Virus record (IMG/VR): IMGVR_UViG_3300047551_000296
Coordinates: 1 to 32,586 of that record
Source of the DNA: a virus
Length of the DNA: 32,586 nt
Reading direction: 5' to 3' (one strand)
The position numbers and the translations under genes were made by a program. Below the pieces are notes generated by a model. The model did not search any database, was not told the DNA's origin, and was given only the letters and a program-made list of their open reading frames with translations. How positions within the stretch are numbered: position 1 is the stretch's first letter; each line of letters begins with the position of its first letter. Below are positions 20,799 to 29,200 of this stretch, piece by piece.

Positions 20799-22040
20799 AT
20801 GAGCTATACCAGTCCGTTTACAGGCGACGTTGTACAGCCTACTGACGTTTCGTATGAGTCCATCACACTAACTGCCAACTTGCAGTTGGTATGGCCCATC
20901 AATGGCAATCTGACCACGGATACGCCAGCAGCACGCATCATGGATGTGTCAGCCTCAAGTGCCGGCCTTGAGTTGCGTATGCCAGCAGCCGATCAAGTAT
21001 CGGTAGGCCAAGATGCGCTGATTAAAAACACGGGCGCTAACACCTTTACGGTCAAGACCTATGATGGTACGGGCACGATTGTTGCCATTGCCTCGGGCAC
21101 ATCGCGCTACATCTATCTGACCAACAATGGCACTGAGGCTGGCACTTGGGCCAACTTCGAGTTTGGCGCTGGCACTTCGAGTGCAGATGCTGCCACGCTT
21201 GCTGGCGCAGGCCTTCTGGCATCAGGACTGACGCTCAATCAAAGCCATCCTGTTGAATCAGTTGTTGCAAGCCAATCCTTTTTAGACGGCGATCGCGCCA
21301 AGACTTATGTATGGTCTGGTGGCGTTACCACGGTCACATTGCCATCTGCTGTTACCGTGGGCAATAACTGGTTCATGCTTTTGAAGAACAATGGCACAGG
21401 CACATTAACGCTTGATGCGCCAGGCTCTCAAACCATTGACGGCGGCTTGACCAAAGCATTTGCACCCAGTGAGTCAGCCTTCATTGTTTCCACGGGCACT
21501 GAGTTTGTCACGATCGGCTATGGTGTCAGCACGCAGTTTGAGTTTGGCATTCTGACCAAAACAGTAACCAATGGCACTTACACGCTGACTGCTAGCGAAG
21601 CTGCCAATACGATCATGATCTTCAATGGCACGTTGACTAATAACGTGACCATCATTGTGCCGCCTGTGATCAACTTTTATGTGATCAGCAATCAAACCAC
21701 GGCAGGTGGCTTTACGCTGACCATTTCAACGGGTGCTGTAGGCGCTAATGATGCGCAGGTGCCTGCAGCAGGCCAAGCCACGGTATTTTGTGATGGCACA
21801 AATATTCTGAATGCCAACACCACACAGGCTGGCGGTACGTCCTTTAGCCTGGTTAATGGCTCTGCTGGCAGTCCATCACTGAACTTTGGTTCTGAGACCA
21901 ACACAGGCATTTACAGGCCTGGTGCTGGGCGTTTTGGCGTTTCCATTCTCAGTAACTTAGTCTTAGATGTCACTGCATCAGGCATTAGCGTGACTGGCAC
22001 TGGTAACTTTACCGGAGGTATTAGCGGGGGCACCTTCTGA
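20799..22040 (+). CDS. Fibre-type structural protein near the connector genes
   Basis: 413 residues. The N-terminal 120 residues (MSYTSPFTGDVVQPTDVSYE, LVWPINGNLTTDTPAARIMD, AGLELRMPAADQVSVGQDAL) form a beta-sandwich-type module often encoded next to nozzle genes. The centre has repeated beta modules (TVTLPSAVTVGNNWFMLLK, TIMIFNGTLTNNVTIIVPP). The end, ETNTGIYRPGAGRFGVS followed by GTGNFTGGISGGTF, is the start of a fibre shaft that stops abruptly, as in the 9968 fibre (IDGGTF). It may be the nozzle-proximal part of a tail fibre whose distal part is supplied by another gene. Confidence 0.6.
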   Translation: MSYTSPFTGDVVQPTDVSYESITLTANLQLVWPINGNLTTDTPAARIMDVSASSAGLELRMPAADQVSVGQDALIKNTGANTFTVKTYDGTGTIVAIASGTSRYIYLTNNGTEAGTWANFEFGAGTSSADAATLAGAGLLASGLTLNQSHPVESVVASQSFLDGDRAKTYVWSGGVTTVTLPSAVTVGNNWFMLLKNNGTGTLTLDAPGSQTIDGGLTKAFAPSESAFIVSTGTEFVTIGYGVSTQFEFGILTKTVTNGTYTLTASEAANTIMIFNGTLTNNVTIIVPPVINFYVISNQTTAGGFTLTISTGAVGANDAQVPAAGQATVFCDGTNILNANTTQAGGTSFSLVNGSAGSPSLNFGSETNTGIYRPGAGRFGVSILSNLVLDVTASGISVTGTGNFTGGISGGTF

Positions 22041-24319
22041 TGACCAAGAAGGTTTTTGCGCTTGATACCAAGCCTGGCATTCAAAGGGATGGAACGCTCT
22101 TTGATAAAGAGTTTTACTCTGATGGCAGGTGGGTAAGATTTCAGCGTGGCCGTCCTCGCAAGATCGGTGGTTATCGAGAAATCATCAATAATCTGGCAGG
22201 CCCCTCACGGGGCATTTTTGTAGTTGTCCGCAATCTTTTTAACAACGTCTACAGCGGTTACAGCGATGGCTTGCAAGTGCTGCCTGTCAATAACAGTGGC
22301 GTAGGGTCAGGCCTTCAAGATTACAGTTTTGGCGGTCCGATTGCATCGTTATCGATTGCTGATGCAGGCTCTGCCTATACCAATGGTACGTATACCAATG
22401 TGCCTTTGAGCTATACCACCTCGGGCACAGGCGTAGGTGCTGTAGCTACAATCACGGTAACGGGTGGTGTGATTGCAGCAGCCACGATCACAGGCTTTGG
22501 TGTGCATTATGTGGCCAGTGAATTGCTCACAACGGCCAACACAAACATTGGCGGTACTGGCTCTGGCCTTGTCTTGCAAGTGGCAACCATTGACTCGCCA
22601 TTTACAGCGTCTGATGTCAATTCCTGGCAGTTTGATACGTTCACAGACACAGTCAGCTATCAAACCAACTTGCTCTTAGCCCATCCCTCGAGGGATCTGG
22701 ATAACATTGATTCAGACATCAATACGCCACTGCTTTGTGGACCGTTATCGGGCACTGTTTTGTGGGCTGCAGGTCTTTTTGCTGTCTCAAGTTGCTCGGT
22801 TACTAGTGGCTCAGCGACGGTCACGCTTGCAACCATCAACACGAAGATTGCTGCAGGCCAATTGGTCAAGGGTTATGGCATTCCTGCTGCCACCACAGTA
22901 GTTTCGATTGTGGGTACCACGGTCACACTCAGTGCCAATGCCACGGCCACATCAACAACCACGCTGACATTTGACAATCAAGTCTCAATCTCAGGTGGTG
23001 TGGTTGCCCTGCACCCCTACGTGTTTGTGTATGGCAATGATGGCTTGATCAAAAACTGCTCAGCAGGTGATATTGATGACTGGGTCTCAGCAGACGCTAA
23101 CGAGGTCAATGTGGCAACGGGCAAGATCCTGCAGGGTTTACCCGTTCGAGGCGGTTCCAACGCGCCTAGCGGCCTATTTTGGTCCTTAGACAGCCTTGTT
23201 CGCGTGTCCTTCACGCCTCAAACGCTTGGTGTGCCTGGCACGGGTAATTTTGCTGCCACCACGTACTGGCGCTATGACATCATCACAAGCCAGTCATCAT
23301 TTCTGTCGTCATCGGCAGCCATCGAATATGACGGGATTTACTACTGGATTGGCACTGATCGATTCCTGCTCTACAACGGTGTCGTCAAAGAAGTTCCCAA
23401 TCCAATGAACCAGAATTACTTCTTTGATAACTTAAATTACGCACAGCGCCAGAAGGTCTGGGCCACAAAAGTTTCAAGGTTTGGTGAAGTATGGTGGTTC
23501 TATCCGCGTGGCAGTGCCGTTGAATGCACGGATTGCGTGATTTATAACATCCGTGAAAACACTTGGTATGACTCTGGTGAAGCTTATGGCGTTCAGCGTT
23601 CTGCAGGCTACTTCACGCAAGTATTCCGCTATCCCGTGGAAGCAGGGTATGAAGTCAATACAGCGAATGCTATCAATCAAGTAAGCATCACGGACCTTGG
23701 CAGTGGCTATACCGACGGTACGTATAGCTTTGAAGCACTGACGGGTGGCACAGGTTCTGGCGCAACAGCCACCATGGAAGTGATTGCAGGTTCAGTGGTG
23801 CAAGTCACAATCAACAATCGTGGCTCAGGCTATACCGTGGGCGATACGCTCACAGCCACGCTTGATGGCATTGGTATCGACTTTGAAATTACGGTTGATA
23901 CGCTCATGCAATTGGTCTCGTTATGGCAGCATGAAGTGGGCAAGAACCTTGTGAAGGGCACCAATGTCTTGGCCATTGAAAGCTCATTCACCACCTCAGA
24001 TCTCGGTGTAATTGCTGGCGGTCCATCACAGCCAAGTCCAGTGGGTGAGAATCGTTGGACGCGTCTTGAGCGTGTTGAGCCAGACTTTATTCTTGAAGGC
24101 GACTTGGACCTTTACATCGTTGGCAGGCCTTATCCTGACCAGCCCGATCAAATTACGGGGCCTTACACCTTCGATTCAGTCACGGGCAAGATTGATATGA
24201 AAGAGCAGCGCCGATTGCTGCGCTTGAAGTTTGTGTCCAATCAAGTTGATGGCGACTACCAAGTCGGTAAAATTATTGTCGATGCCGATTTGGGCGATGT
24301 TCGAGGTTACACAACATGA
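22040..24319 (+). CDS. Tail nozzle / tube protein (P22 gp10-like) with inserted modules
   Basis: 759 residues. The N-terminus (KPGIQRDGTLFDKEFYSDG, WVRFQRGRPRKIGGY) and the C-terminus (NRWTRLERVEPDFILEGDLDL, then EQRRLLRLKFVSNQ) bracket a central region (FWSLDSLVRVSF, YYWIGTDRFLLYNG, KVSRFGEVWWFYP) with the propeller-like pattern of podoviral nozzle proteins. At least three accessory modules interrupt it. Residues about 100-183 and 545-620 are related 'SAYTNGTY/SGYTDGTY...GSGA.AT' modules, and residues about 250-313 form a 'TSGSATVTL...GYGIPAATTVVSI' module. It would close the tail tube below the adaptor. The family call is good; the module roles are unknown. Confidence 0.7.
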   Translation: MTKKVFALDTKPGIQRDGTLFDKEFYSDGRWVRFQRGRPRKIGGYREIINNLAGPSRGIFVVVRNLFNNVYSGYSDGLQVLPVNNSGVGSGLQDYSFGGPIASLSIADAGSAYTNGTYTNVPLSYTTSGTGVGAVATITVTGGVIAAATITGFGVHYVASELLTTANTNIGGTGSGLVLQVATIDSPFTASDVNSWQFDTFTDTVSYQTNLLLAHPSRDLDNIDSDINTPLLCGPLSGTVLWAAGLFAVSSCSVTSGSATVTLATINTKIAAGQLVKGYGIPAATTVVSIVGTTVTLSANATATSTTTLTFDNQVSISGGVVALHPYVFVYGNDGLIKNCSAGDIDDWVSADANEVNVATGKILQGLPVRGGSNAPSGLFWSLDSLVRVSFTPQTLGVPGTGNFAATTYWRYDIITSQSSFLSSSAAIEYDGIYYWIGTDRFLLYNGVVKEVPNPMNQNYFFDNLNYAQRQKVWATKVSRFGEVWWFYPRGSAVECTDCVIYNIRENTWYDSGEAYGVQRSAGYFTQVFRYPVEAGYEVNTANAINQVSITDLGSGYTDGTYSFEALTGGTGSGATATMEVIAGSVVQVTINNRGSGYTVGDTLTATLDGIGIDFEITVDTLMQLVSLWQHEVGKNLVKGTNVLAIESSFTTSDLGVIAGGPSQPSPVGENRWTRLERVEPDFILEGDLDLYIVGRPYPDQPDQITGPYTFDSVTGKIDMKEQRRLLRLKFVSNQVDGDYQVGKIIVDADLGDVRGYTT

Positions 24320-24564
24320 CGATTGCGCTTGTTTACGATCCTCGGTATCACACGTTTGATTCGTGGGCAGCACTCATGTGTGAAGCCTACGCAGGCCAAC
24401 AACTGCAAATTCCTGGCCCTGATGTGGACTTTAAGTCTTGGGGCGCAGGCTTAAAAGCCATCGATATTTTTGCCAATGAAGGCATACCAGAGCCTTATAG
24501 TTTTGAAAACTGGGAAGATTGGGCGGCTGCCTTAGTCAACGCCGTTAATAGAAGGGTTGAGTGA
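24316..24564 (+). CDS. Small conserved acidic Trp-rich virion-cluster protein
   Basis: 82 residues, coupled to the nozzle gene by ATGA. Conserved-looking aromatic motifs: FDSWAALMCEAYAGQQL, then DFKSWGAGLKAIDIFANEGIP, and ENWEDWAAALVNAV. This pattern (a Trp-Ala pair, then 'W..G' and 'W..WA') is shared with small proteins encoded between nozzle and internal-protein genes in other phages I recall. No function is known. It is predicted to be mostly helical; it could be a chaperone or small tail subunit. Confidence 0.55.
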   Translation: MTIALVYDPRYHTFDSWAALMCEAYAGQQLQIPGPDVDFKSWGAGLKAIDIFANEGIPEPYSFENWEDWAAALVNAVNRRVE

Positions 24565-24565
24565 C

Positions 24566-26263
24566 ATGACAACTTCAAATTTGCTATCCAGCACTGGAAC
24601 TACTTTTCAGATGAGTCCTTTGGATTATGCAAATGCACTCAACAAAACCTACACAGATGCAACTGATCTGTACAACCGAGCCGTAGGAATGTTTGGCGAG
24701 ACATCTGCTCAAGCGGCGGCTGCTAAAAATAATATGCTTGCATCTCAGAGGCAGTTGTCTAACTTAAGCGGTGCCGCAACAGGAGCTTTGCCAGCCACGG
24801 GCGCTGTAACAACCACCCCAGCTACTGGTGCTTTAACAACAACTCCAGCAACAGGTGCCATAACAGCAGCACCAGCTACTGGTGCTTTAACAACACCAGC
24901 TACGAGTGCTGTAACGTCGACTCCTGCTACTGGAGCCTTAACAACGTCAGCCACAGGTGCTGCGACAGCAGCGCCTTTGACCATCCAACAAAGACTTCAA
25001 GCAGCCGCCGGAGCCGACAATAACTTGACATACAGTCAGTTGATGTCGATTGCTAACCAGAACAATTTAACGCTTGATCAAATAGCGCCTTACATCTCAG
25101 ATCCTACAAATCGTACGGCAGTGCTTGCAGATCTAAATAAATTCAAACCTTCGTTTAATGCACTTTATGAAACGTATGCTCCAAATGCTGTAAATACGTA
25201 CGCTATTAACCAAGCGGAAGAGCTAGCAAGGGAAAACCAAAGAGTTGATTTTTCTAATCAAAACCGTGCAACGCAGTTAGAAGCTTGGAAGCGTGGCTAT
25301 TGGAACACCCCTGAATTATTGGCAGGTGGGCGGGAATCGATCAACACTTATTACGGCGCAAAACCCGTTTATTTAACAAGCGCACTAACTGGTGCGAACC
25401 AAGGTGCTACGAGCAATCGCCTTATATCAACGCTTCAAAACGCTATGCAAAACCCTGGAGGGTTGGGTGAAAACATCAAGGCGGCTGTTGGTGCGTATCA
25501 AGATCCGACGGGCAAGACAGTTGCTTCGCCAACAGAGATTGCAGCAGCAGACGCTTATGTCAAAAGAATAACAGGCAATCCAAATGCAACTTACACAAAC
25601 ACTTTACGAGATTTAGATACGCGTGGTGGCGGCTTCATGTACGACGAGCAGCGACTACTCGGTGATGTGAAGAGCAATCTTACTAAAGGGTTAGAAGCAA
25701 ATCTTTCTATATCGAAGTGGGACCCCAAGACTAGGGGTGAGATGTTTGCGAAAAAGATAAACGACCTTGGGGTTTCTCCTAATTTTGCGGCAGCGGCACT
25801 GGGCGTTTCAGAGAATGATATTTTAAGACTCGCCGGTGGCGACCCTGCACTGTGGAGCCGACTTGCAGTCAATGAATTAATCCCCACGCAACCCGTAAGA
25901 GAGGGTGCATCTTACAGATATGGGCCAGCCGCAATAGTAAGTGGACCAAGCACTAACACGGCGCTTACGGCTAGCCAACCAACAACAAGCACTAGCACAG
26001 CGCTTACGGCTAGCCAACCAACAGATACCGGAACAATACTTCCAAAATCTGATCTTTTTCCTAAGACTGGCGCGGGTCTCGTTAATCCACAAAGTGTAAG
26101 AGTAGGAACAAAGGTAGTTTCTATGGAATCAATTTCCGGATTGCCTATTCCCGAGCAAGTAATAAAGCTTAAAGCGCTTGGGGTTAAAGCGTCTGATTTG
26201 ATTGCCGGTGGTTTCAACACAAATTATGTTAATGACTTAGTAAGCCAAGGGTTGCAAAAATAA
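24566..26263 (+). CDS. Large virion protein with ATGAL repeats, possible internal/ejection protein
   Basis: 565 residues from ATG 24566, favoured over an in-frame TTG nine bases upstream because of AAGGG at 24552-24556. Residues 71-137 are short ATGA(L/V/I)-TTTP repeats. Residues 140-430 are helical (EELARENQRVDFSNQNRATQ, LEAWKRGYWNTPELLAGG), and a second short repeat (TALTASQPT, twice) lies near residue 475. The C-terminus contains IPEQVIKLKALGVKASDLI. It precedes two other large helical proteins in the same run. In podoviruses this place holds proteins packaged in the head and ejected with DNA, so that role is suggested by position. No enzymatic motif is seen. Confidence 0.55.
   Translation: MTTSNLLSSTGTTFQMSPLDYANALNKTYTDATDLYNRAVGMFGETSAQAAAAKNNMLASQRQLSNLSGAATGALPATGAVTTTPATGALTTTPATGAITAAPATGALTTPATSAVTSTPATGALTTSATGAATAAPLTIQQRLQAAAGADNNLTYSQLMSIANQNNLTLDQIAPYISDPTNRTAVLADLNKFKPSFNALYETYAPNAVNTYAINQAEELARENQRVDFSNQNRATQLEAWKRGYWNTPELLAGGRESINTYYGAKPVYLTSALTGANQGATSNRLISTLQNAMQNPGGLGENIKAAVGAYQDPTGKTVASPTEIAAADAYVKRITGNPNATYTNTLRDLDTRGGGFMYDEQRLLGDVKSNLTKGLEANLSISKWDPKTRGEMFAKKINDLGVSPNFAAAALGVSENDILRLAGGDPALWSRLAVNELIPTQPVREGASYRYGPAAIVSGPSTNTALTASQPTTSTSTALTASQPTDTGTILPKSDLFPKTGAGLVNPQSVRVGTKVVSMESISGLPIPEQVIKLKALGVKASDLIAGGFNTNYVNDLVSQGLQK
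24776..24976 (+). repeat. Short tandem coding repeats (ATGAL..P type)
   Basis: Eight ATGA/ATSA units spaced 7-9 residues apart, with near-identical DNA such as GCTACTGGTGCTTTAACAAC recurring. Such repeats change copy number by slippage. The encoded segment is probably a flexible linker between the N-terminal helix and the helical body. Confidence 0.75.
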
Positions 26264-29200
26264 TGGCTGATCCTGATTACGCCTCGCTCGGGCGCTTGTT
26301 ATTCGGGTTTAAGCCCGAAGAGCCACTTGAGGAGCCGTTAAAGGAGCCGCAAGACTTAATCGGCGCTCAGCCACTCATCGAAGAGCAATCACCTCTCGAT
26401 ACGGGCGCGAGTCTTTTTAAAGCTACAGAACAAACAGCGCCATTGACTGATGCGTCAAGCTCAAGCGCGTTAGATACGCTTATTGCAAAACCAAAGACAG
26501 CCGACACGGTCACAGGTGCAATCGGCAGCGACACAATAACGGGCGCTGTTCCAGACACGGGTCTTGCAGATCGATTTTATGACCCTATGTTGAAATCCAA
26601 CTGGGGCCGTGAAAGTGTTGCTGATTTTGGTTTGCAAAACGACCCAAGGTTTGCTGGAAGCACTGAGTTTTATATTGATCCAAATACTGGAAAGCATGTA
26701 TCAAGAACAGACTATTTAGCGACCGCCAATACGCCAGAGGCCGTTGCTTATCGCAATGAGCAGGCTCGAATTGCCGCTGCAAATGCAAAGTTATTCAGAC
26801 CTGGAAACACGCTAACAAGTGGTTTCGGCAACATCACTGAACAGCTTGGAGGGTCTGGCTACTACAAAGGCGTAGCCATACCAAGGTTTTATGAGCAGTC
26901 TCTTGGCGACGCTGGGTGGTTATCGGTTGCCGATCAGCTTGCAACATGGAAGGCCAATATTGATAAGCAAGACCTGAGCGCTAACGCACCCTTTGGTTTT
27001 GTCGAGACGCCAATTTATTCGCCAGGAAGCGGTGATTCAGATCCTTATGTTAGTGGTTACAAATCAACACCTGCTACGGCGTTTGATTACTTAACGCAAA
27101 ACAATCCTAATATTGCAAATGCTGTCTTAGGGCATACGTCAACAGGTGCGTTTGCGTACAAAGTTGTCAATGGCGAGCTAAAAGAAGTTGGGCATGATGA
27201 GATAACGCCTGAAGATATTGCTCAAGGCAATGCTTTCTTCTTGCTTGCAGGCGCAACAGGCGGTCCAAATCGACAGCGCATGTCGCAACTTTACCGCGCC
27301 GAAAATAATGATCTAGTTCCTGTTGGTGACCCCAAGATGTACCAGGGTGCCAAAGAAACGAATTTCGGCCTTGCGTTCTTGGATATGGTTGCATCAGCCC
27401 TGGCATTTGTTCCAGGGCCATGGCAAGTTCCAGCAGCAATTTACAAAGCTGGACGCGCCATAGACGAAGGAAATTGGGCGCAAGCAGCAATTGCTGCAAT
27501 ACCCGTCATTGGCGACTTTGCAAATGCAGCGGCGGTTGACTCAGAAGCTGCACAGATAGCAGGTGCTGTTGAATCAACATCTTTTGCAAATGACATTGTT
27601 AACGCAGTTTCGAGTGCTGTTCCATCGCTAGACTCCGTAGGAAAAGTAACCAACGCGCTGCAACAATCAGTTAGTGCTCTAAAAGCCATTGACGACAAAA
27701 ACTGGTTGGGGCTTGTTGCGTCGGGCACAGGGCTTGCTGGAGCCACAGGAGTAATTGACCCAAATACAGCGGGTCTTATCAGGAGCACAGCAAATCTTGC
27801 AAATGTTTTGAATAACAACGGCAGCCCAGCGCAAATCATTGCTGCAGCCACTTCATTGGCAAACAATCAGGGTTTTGTTGATCGCGCCACTACCGATCAA
27901 GTCAATGCAGTTGCTGCGATTATTGCTGCAAAGGACAATCCTGCGGCGCTGATGGGTGCTGTAGCGCAAGCAGCCCGATCAGGCGTATTTAATGAGACTG
28001 CGAAAATCGGTGCGCAGTACGAGCAACTTAACAACCGTGGCGTAATCGACGAATACAACGTCACTGGTGGTGGCGGTGCGCTTATAAGCAGTGGCAACCC
28101 CACTGAAGACGAGCAAATTAGAATCCAGCAGCGCCAGAACGCTGCCAACCAGGCATTAACAGACTACATGGGGTCAGGCAACGACCTGAGCCGTGAAGGC
28201 CTAGTAAGTCAATTGCAAAGCCTTGGTTTTACGAAAGATCAAGCTGAGGGCTATGCGCAACAAGCCGATCAGAAGATCAATATGAATCGCGTCGGCGCTG
28301 ATGTGATGTATCGCTACTCAAAGATTGATCCTGAGTTTGGTACGCCTCAGCTTGATCGAGATACGGCGGTACAGGAAATGGTTGCTGCTGGCTTCACATT
28401 AGATCGAGCCAATGAAATACTCAATGGTATTGATGCGCAGAATGCGATCAAGTTAGAAAACAAACTGAGCGTTCAATCTGCATACAACAATTACACATCT
28501 GGCAAAGGTACTGAAGAGCAGTTACGGAGTGCATTGACATCGGCTGGTTACACAGATGCAGAAATCAATAATTTAGTCACGCGTGGCAACGCAGTCCTTG
28601 AAGGCCAAAGACTTACTTCTGGTGAGCAGGCTCAAGAGCGTGCCGCAACTCTGCCGGATATAAGAGCAGAGATTGCAGGCAAATCCACCTTTGATGAAGC
28701 GTATGCGCTAGCCAGAGAAAAGCTTGGTGCAGGCGCTACATTTACTTGGCAAGGTAAAGACTATGTTGCGTCATCTGCTGCTGAGCGTCCAGACTTAAGT
28801 GGAAAACCAACCGACTATTCGGCAGCAGGTGCTTCACTGTTTAAAACGCCCACTGCTGATATTTCATCCTATGGTACGCCTTACGTAGCTCCAAGTGGCA
28901 TGCACAATCGTGCGTCATTCATACAAGCTGGTGGTGGCACAAGCGATGAGGACTATGCCAAATATGTGCGAGCCGTAAATGCGTTGATAGCAGAGGGTAA
29001 ATCAGGCACATTGATTAAGCCTGCTTCGGTTAACAGCACTGGCAAGGAGTTGCCATCAACTAAGGGTCCTGTACTGTCTGAAATACCAAGGGTTGATTCA
29101 GTCTTGGGTAGTGTTGCCGCGCAAGGAGTTGCCAGTTTTGGTGCCAATACAATTGGCGGTGCGCTCAATGCGCTTGGGTTCACAAACGCAGGCGCTGCTG

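Noticed and set aside
22200-22219. GCCCC-TCAC-GGGGC followed by ATTTTTG, terminator-like
   Set aside because: It lies early inside the nozzle coding sequence and encodes conserved-looking residues (AGPSRGIF). A functional terminator there would cut an essential gene.
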